Assembly (NCBI GenBank): GCA_030744635.1
Contig: JASLQE010000039.1
Span: forward strand, 1 to 7,555
DNA from: Dehalococcoidia bacterium
GTDB lineage: Bacteria > Chloroflexota > Dehalococcoidia > JACVQG01 > JAHKAY01
Direction: 5' to 3'
DNA: 7,555 nt
Shown: positions 6,133-7,555 of the stretch, one piece after another
How positions within the stretch are numbered: position 1 is the first letter of the stretch
How the letters are laid out: the number at the start of each line of letters is the position of its first letter
The notes under the pieces: generated by a model
Databases searched by the model: none
Told to the model about the DNA's origin: nothing
Seen by the model: only the letters and a program-made list of their open reading frames with translations
Made by a program: the position numbers and the translations under genes

Positions 6133-7349
6133 ACCGCACCTCCTGCAATGAACCCCTGCGCTTCCAGGGTATCTATCTCCTCCTGCGCATAACCCAGAGT
6201 TGACAGCACCTTACGGCTGTCCTCTCCCAAGGCGGGCGCCTGGCGGCGTAGCGCCGCCGGTGTGGCCGACATTTTGAATGGAAGGCGGGGGAACCGCACC
6301 TTGCCCATTATGGGATGCTCAGCCTCTATAAACAGGTCTCTCTCCTGAAACTGGGGCGAGTCCAGCATATCCGTCACCGTGTTTACCGGCCCGGCGGCCA
6401 CCCCGGCCGCCTGTAGGAGGCGGCAGGCATCTGCCTTGGAGTAGTCCTTGAGCCAAGTAGAGAGCAACTGGTTGAGGGCCGGGCCGTTCTGGGCCCTCAG
6501 GAAGTTATCTCTGAAGCGTTCGTCCGAGGCCCACTCCGGGTTGTCCATGGCCCCCACCAGCCGGTCCCACTCGTAGTCCCGGGGGCAAATCAGGCAGATA
6601 TAGCCGTCTTTGCAGGGGAGCACTCCCCCCCAGGGATAGGAATTGGCCCCCCGGCCCTCCACATCCCCATCGTTGGCATAGCGGACGATATACCACCGGT
6701 TGAGGCCCATCGTCCACTCCTGGCGGGAACAGTCTATGTGCTGCCCCTTGCCGGTTAAGCGCTGCCAGTAGAGTGCGGCCATGGTAGCTACCGATGCCCC
6801 CACGCCCGATTCACAGTCCCCGTAGTACCGTCCGGGTTGCAAGGGAGGCCGGCGGCCAAACCCCTCTCCTTTGGCCAGCAGGTAGGTGGCCCCGCCGGCG
6901 CTGAACGCATTGATGGGATATACCTTATGGTGTTTGTTGGGCCCTGTCTGGCCGAAGGGCGTAATAGAGGTAACTATAAGCCGCGGGTTGAGCTTGGCCA
7001 GAACCGGATATCCCATTCCCATGGACTCCAGGGTGCCGGGTGGGGTGTCCTCTAGGAGCATATCCGCCCACTTCAACAGGCGGATAAACACCTCCTTACC
7101 CTCGGGGTGCTGCAGGCTCAGGGCCAGGCTCTGCTTGTTGGTGTTTAGGTAGAAGAACAGGCCGCTGGCCTCCGGGTGGGGCCCGGAGGGTGGATATGGC
7201 CCCCGGTGCCTGGCGGGGTCACCCTGCCCCGGCACTTCAACTTTCACTACTTCGGCGCCCATGTCAGCCAGGAGTTTACCGCAGAAAGGTCCCGCCGCCA
7301 GACTGCATAGCTCCACCACCTTCACCCCTTGCAAAGCCATTCGCGTCAA
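6129..7349 (-). CDS. Family III (CaiB/BaiF) CoA-transferase, first in the operon
   Basis: The promoter-proximal paralogue is 406 aa long. It shows LQGVKVVEL (6-14), AAGPFCGKLLADMGAEVVKV (18-37), NKQSLALSL (71-79), SITPFGQTGP (128-137), the active-site stretch GRYYGDCESGVGA with catalytic Asp178, LTGKGQHIDCS, and a C-terminal ALGEDSRKVLSTLG. Oddity: the conserved ENFRPG motif is EDTPPGT here (100-106), losing the Asn-Phe-Arg trio kept by both neighbours. I keep the TTG at 7347-7349 as start because GGAGG (7356-7360) is six bases before it, whereas the ATG at 7338-7340 is 15 bases away; the difference is three residues. The last codons carry the ribosome site of the next gene. Family certain, substrate unknown. 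Confidence 0.93.
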   Translation of the reverse strand: MTRMALQGVKVVELCSLAAGPFCGKLLADMGAEVVKVEVPGQGDPARHRGPYPPSGPHPEASGLFFYLNTNKQSLALSLQHPEGKEVFIRLLKWADMLLEDTPPGTLESMGMGYPVLAKLNPRLIVTSITPFGQTGPNKHHKVYPINAFSAGGATYLLAKGEGFGRRPPLQPGRYYGDCESGVGASVATMAALYWQRLTGKGQHIDCSRQEWTMGLNRWYIVRYANDGDVEGRGANSYPWGGVLPCKDGYICLICPRDYEWDRLVGAMDNPEWASDERFRDNFLRAQNGPALNQLLSTWLKDYSKADACRLLQAAGVAAGPVNTVTDMLDSPQFQERDLFIEAEHPIMGKVRFPRLPFKMSATPAALRRQAPALGEDSRKVLSTLGYAQEEIDTLEAQGFIAGGAV

Positions 7350-7355
7350 AAAGCC

Positions 7356-7360
7356 CCTCC
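7356..7360 (-). promoter_or_regulatory. Ribosome binding site GGAGG that selects a TTG start
   Basis: On the minus strand GGAGG lies six bases before TTG (7349) and 15 before the first ATG (7340) of the first CoA-transferase. Normal spacing favours the TTG. A TTG start at the head of an operon would lower initiation of the first gene relative to the next two, which have ATG with AGGAGG. Confidence 0.65.
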
Positions 7361-7379
7361 GCTGCCGGATAATACCACG

Positions 7380-7408
7380 ATTTTACAGCGCACCCTCAAC
7401 ATTGGCAA
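7380..7408 (-). promoter_or_regulatory. Promoter of the CoA-transferase/MFS operon
   Basis: On the minus strand TTGCCA (7403-7408, 5 of 6 bases of TTGACA) is followed after exactly 17 bases by TAAAAT (7380-7385, 5 of 6 of TATAAT). Transcription would start near 7373, giving a leader of about 24 nt before the TTG, with the GGAGG inside it. A second -10-like TATTAT follows at 7369-7374 but has a 19-base spacer to TTGAGG, so it is the weaker choice. Confidence 0.65.
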
Positions 7409-7509
7409 GCAGCCATATGGTGCCGTCCGGCATCTTTCAGCCGAAGGATTACTGAGCAGGCGCAAGCCATCAGGATGACAAGGTGAGTATGGGCGCTACG
7501 GCGCAGCCG

Positions 7510-7524
7510 ATACCTCGGTGGTAT
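7510..7524. repeat. Inverted repeat ATACC-N5-GGTAT over the divergent -10, possible operator
   Basis: ATACC (7510-7514) and GGTAT (7520-7524) are perfect inverted repeats separated by TCGGT, and the right arm overlaps the -10 of the rightward promoter. The position would suit a repressor site. GTGGTAT also occurs on the opposite strand at the leftward promoter (about 7371-7377). Short and possibly fortuitous. Confidence 0.3.
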
Positions 7525-7527
7525 AAT
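7519..7527 (+). promoter_or_regulatory. Extended -10 promoter for a divergent gene beyond the right edge
   Basis: TGGTATAAT combines a TGn extension with a perfect TATAAT (7522-7527). No -35 is visible 16-18 bases upstream, as is usual for extended -10 promoters. Transcription would begin near 7534 and head out of the window. Confidence 0.55.
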
Positions 7528-7544
7528 GAGTCAAAACCGGCAGC

Positions 7545-7550
7545 GGGAGG
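7545..7550 (+). promoter_or_regulatory. Shine-Dalgarno of a gene starting just outside the window
   Basis: GGGAGG, followed by AAGCT at the window end, lies about 12 bases after the predicted start of the rightward transcript. With normal spacing the start codon would be at about 7556-7560. The product is not visible. Confidence 0.45.
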
Positions 7551-7555
7551 AAGCT

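Noticed and set aside
7421..7432. TGCCG-TC-CGGCA as a terminator or regulatory hairpin
   Set aside because: The 2-nt loop is too small for a stable hairpin and the repeat is short enough to be chance in GC-rich DNA.

Overview
The window looks like a bacterial chromosome segment of moderately high GC. Nearly everything is transcribed leftward (minus strand). The organism cannot be fixed from the sequence. Tandem, diverged family III CoA-transferases, AraJ-like MFS permeases, non-ATG starts and an uncharacterised helical protein would all suit an uncultured Chloroflexota (Dehalococcoidia/SAR202-like) genome, but this is inference. No phage genes, cas genes or toxin-antitoxin pair are visible.

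Left part (1-1250): the N-terminal third of an MFS permease runs off the left edge (1-281, minus). Then comes about 970 bases of AT-richer, decayed DNA. It holds a perfect 23-bp direct repeat (515-537 and 579-601), a frameshifted fragment of an SBBP-like beta-propeller protein (about 646-1000, minus) and the C-terminal tail of a serine recombinase (1017-1226, plus) whose frame runs into the 3' end of a tRNA gene. This looks like the scar of one or more mobile insertions beside a tRNA.

Middle (1251-2400): tRNA-Asn(GTT) with an encoded CCA and a good promoter (minus), a hairpin, then a 268-aa conserved protein of unknown function (1460-2266, minus) with its own candidate promoter.

Right part (2408-7408): a minus-strand operon reads, in transcription order, CoA-transferase (6129-7349), CoA-transferase (4912-6132), CoA-transferase (3650-4876) and MFS transporter (2408-3634). 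The first pair overlap by 4 nt and the last two genes are 15 nt apart. A sigma70-type promoter (TTGCCA-N17-TAAAAT) lies at 7380-7408. All three transferases keep the catalytic aspartate but differ around it and in other conserved loops, so they are diverged paralogues rather than recent copies. The likely logic is uptake or export of an organic acid by the MFS protein and its activation by CoA transfer; the substrate is unknown. At the right edge a plus-strand extended -10 promoter and a Shine-Dalgarno sequence announce a divergent gene that starts just outside the window.
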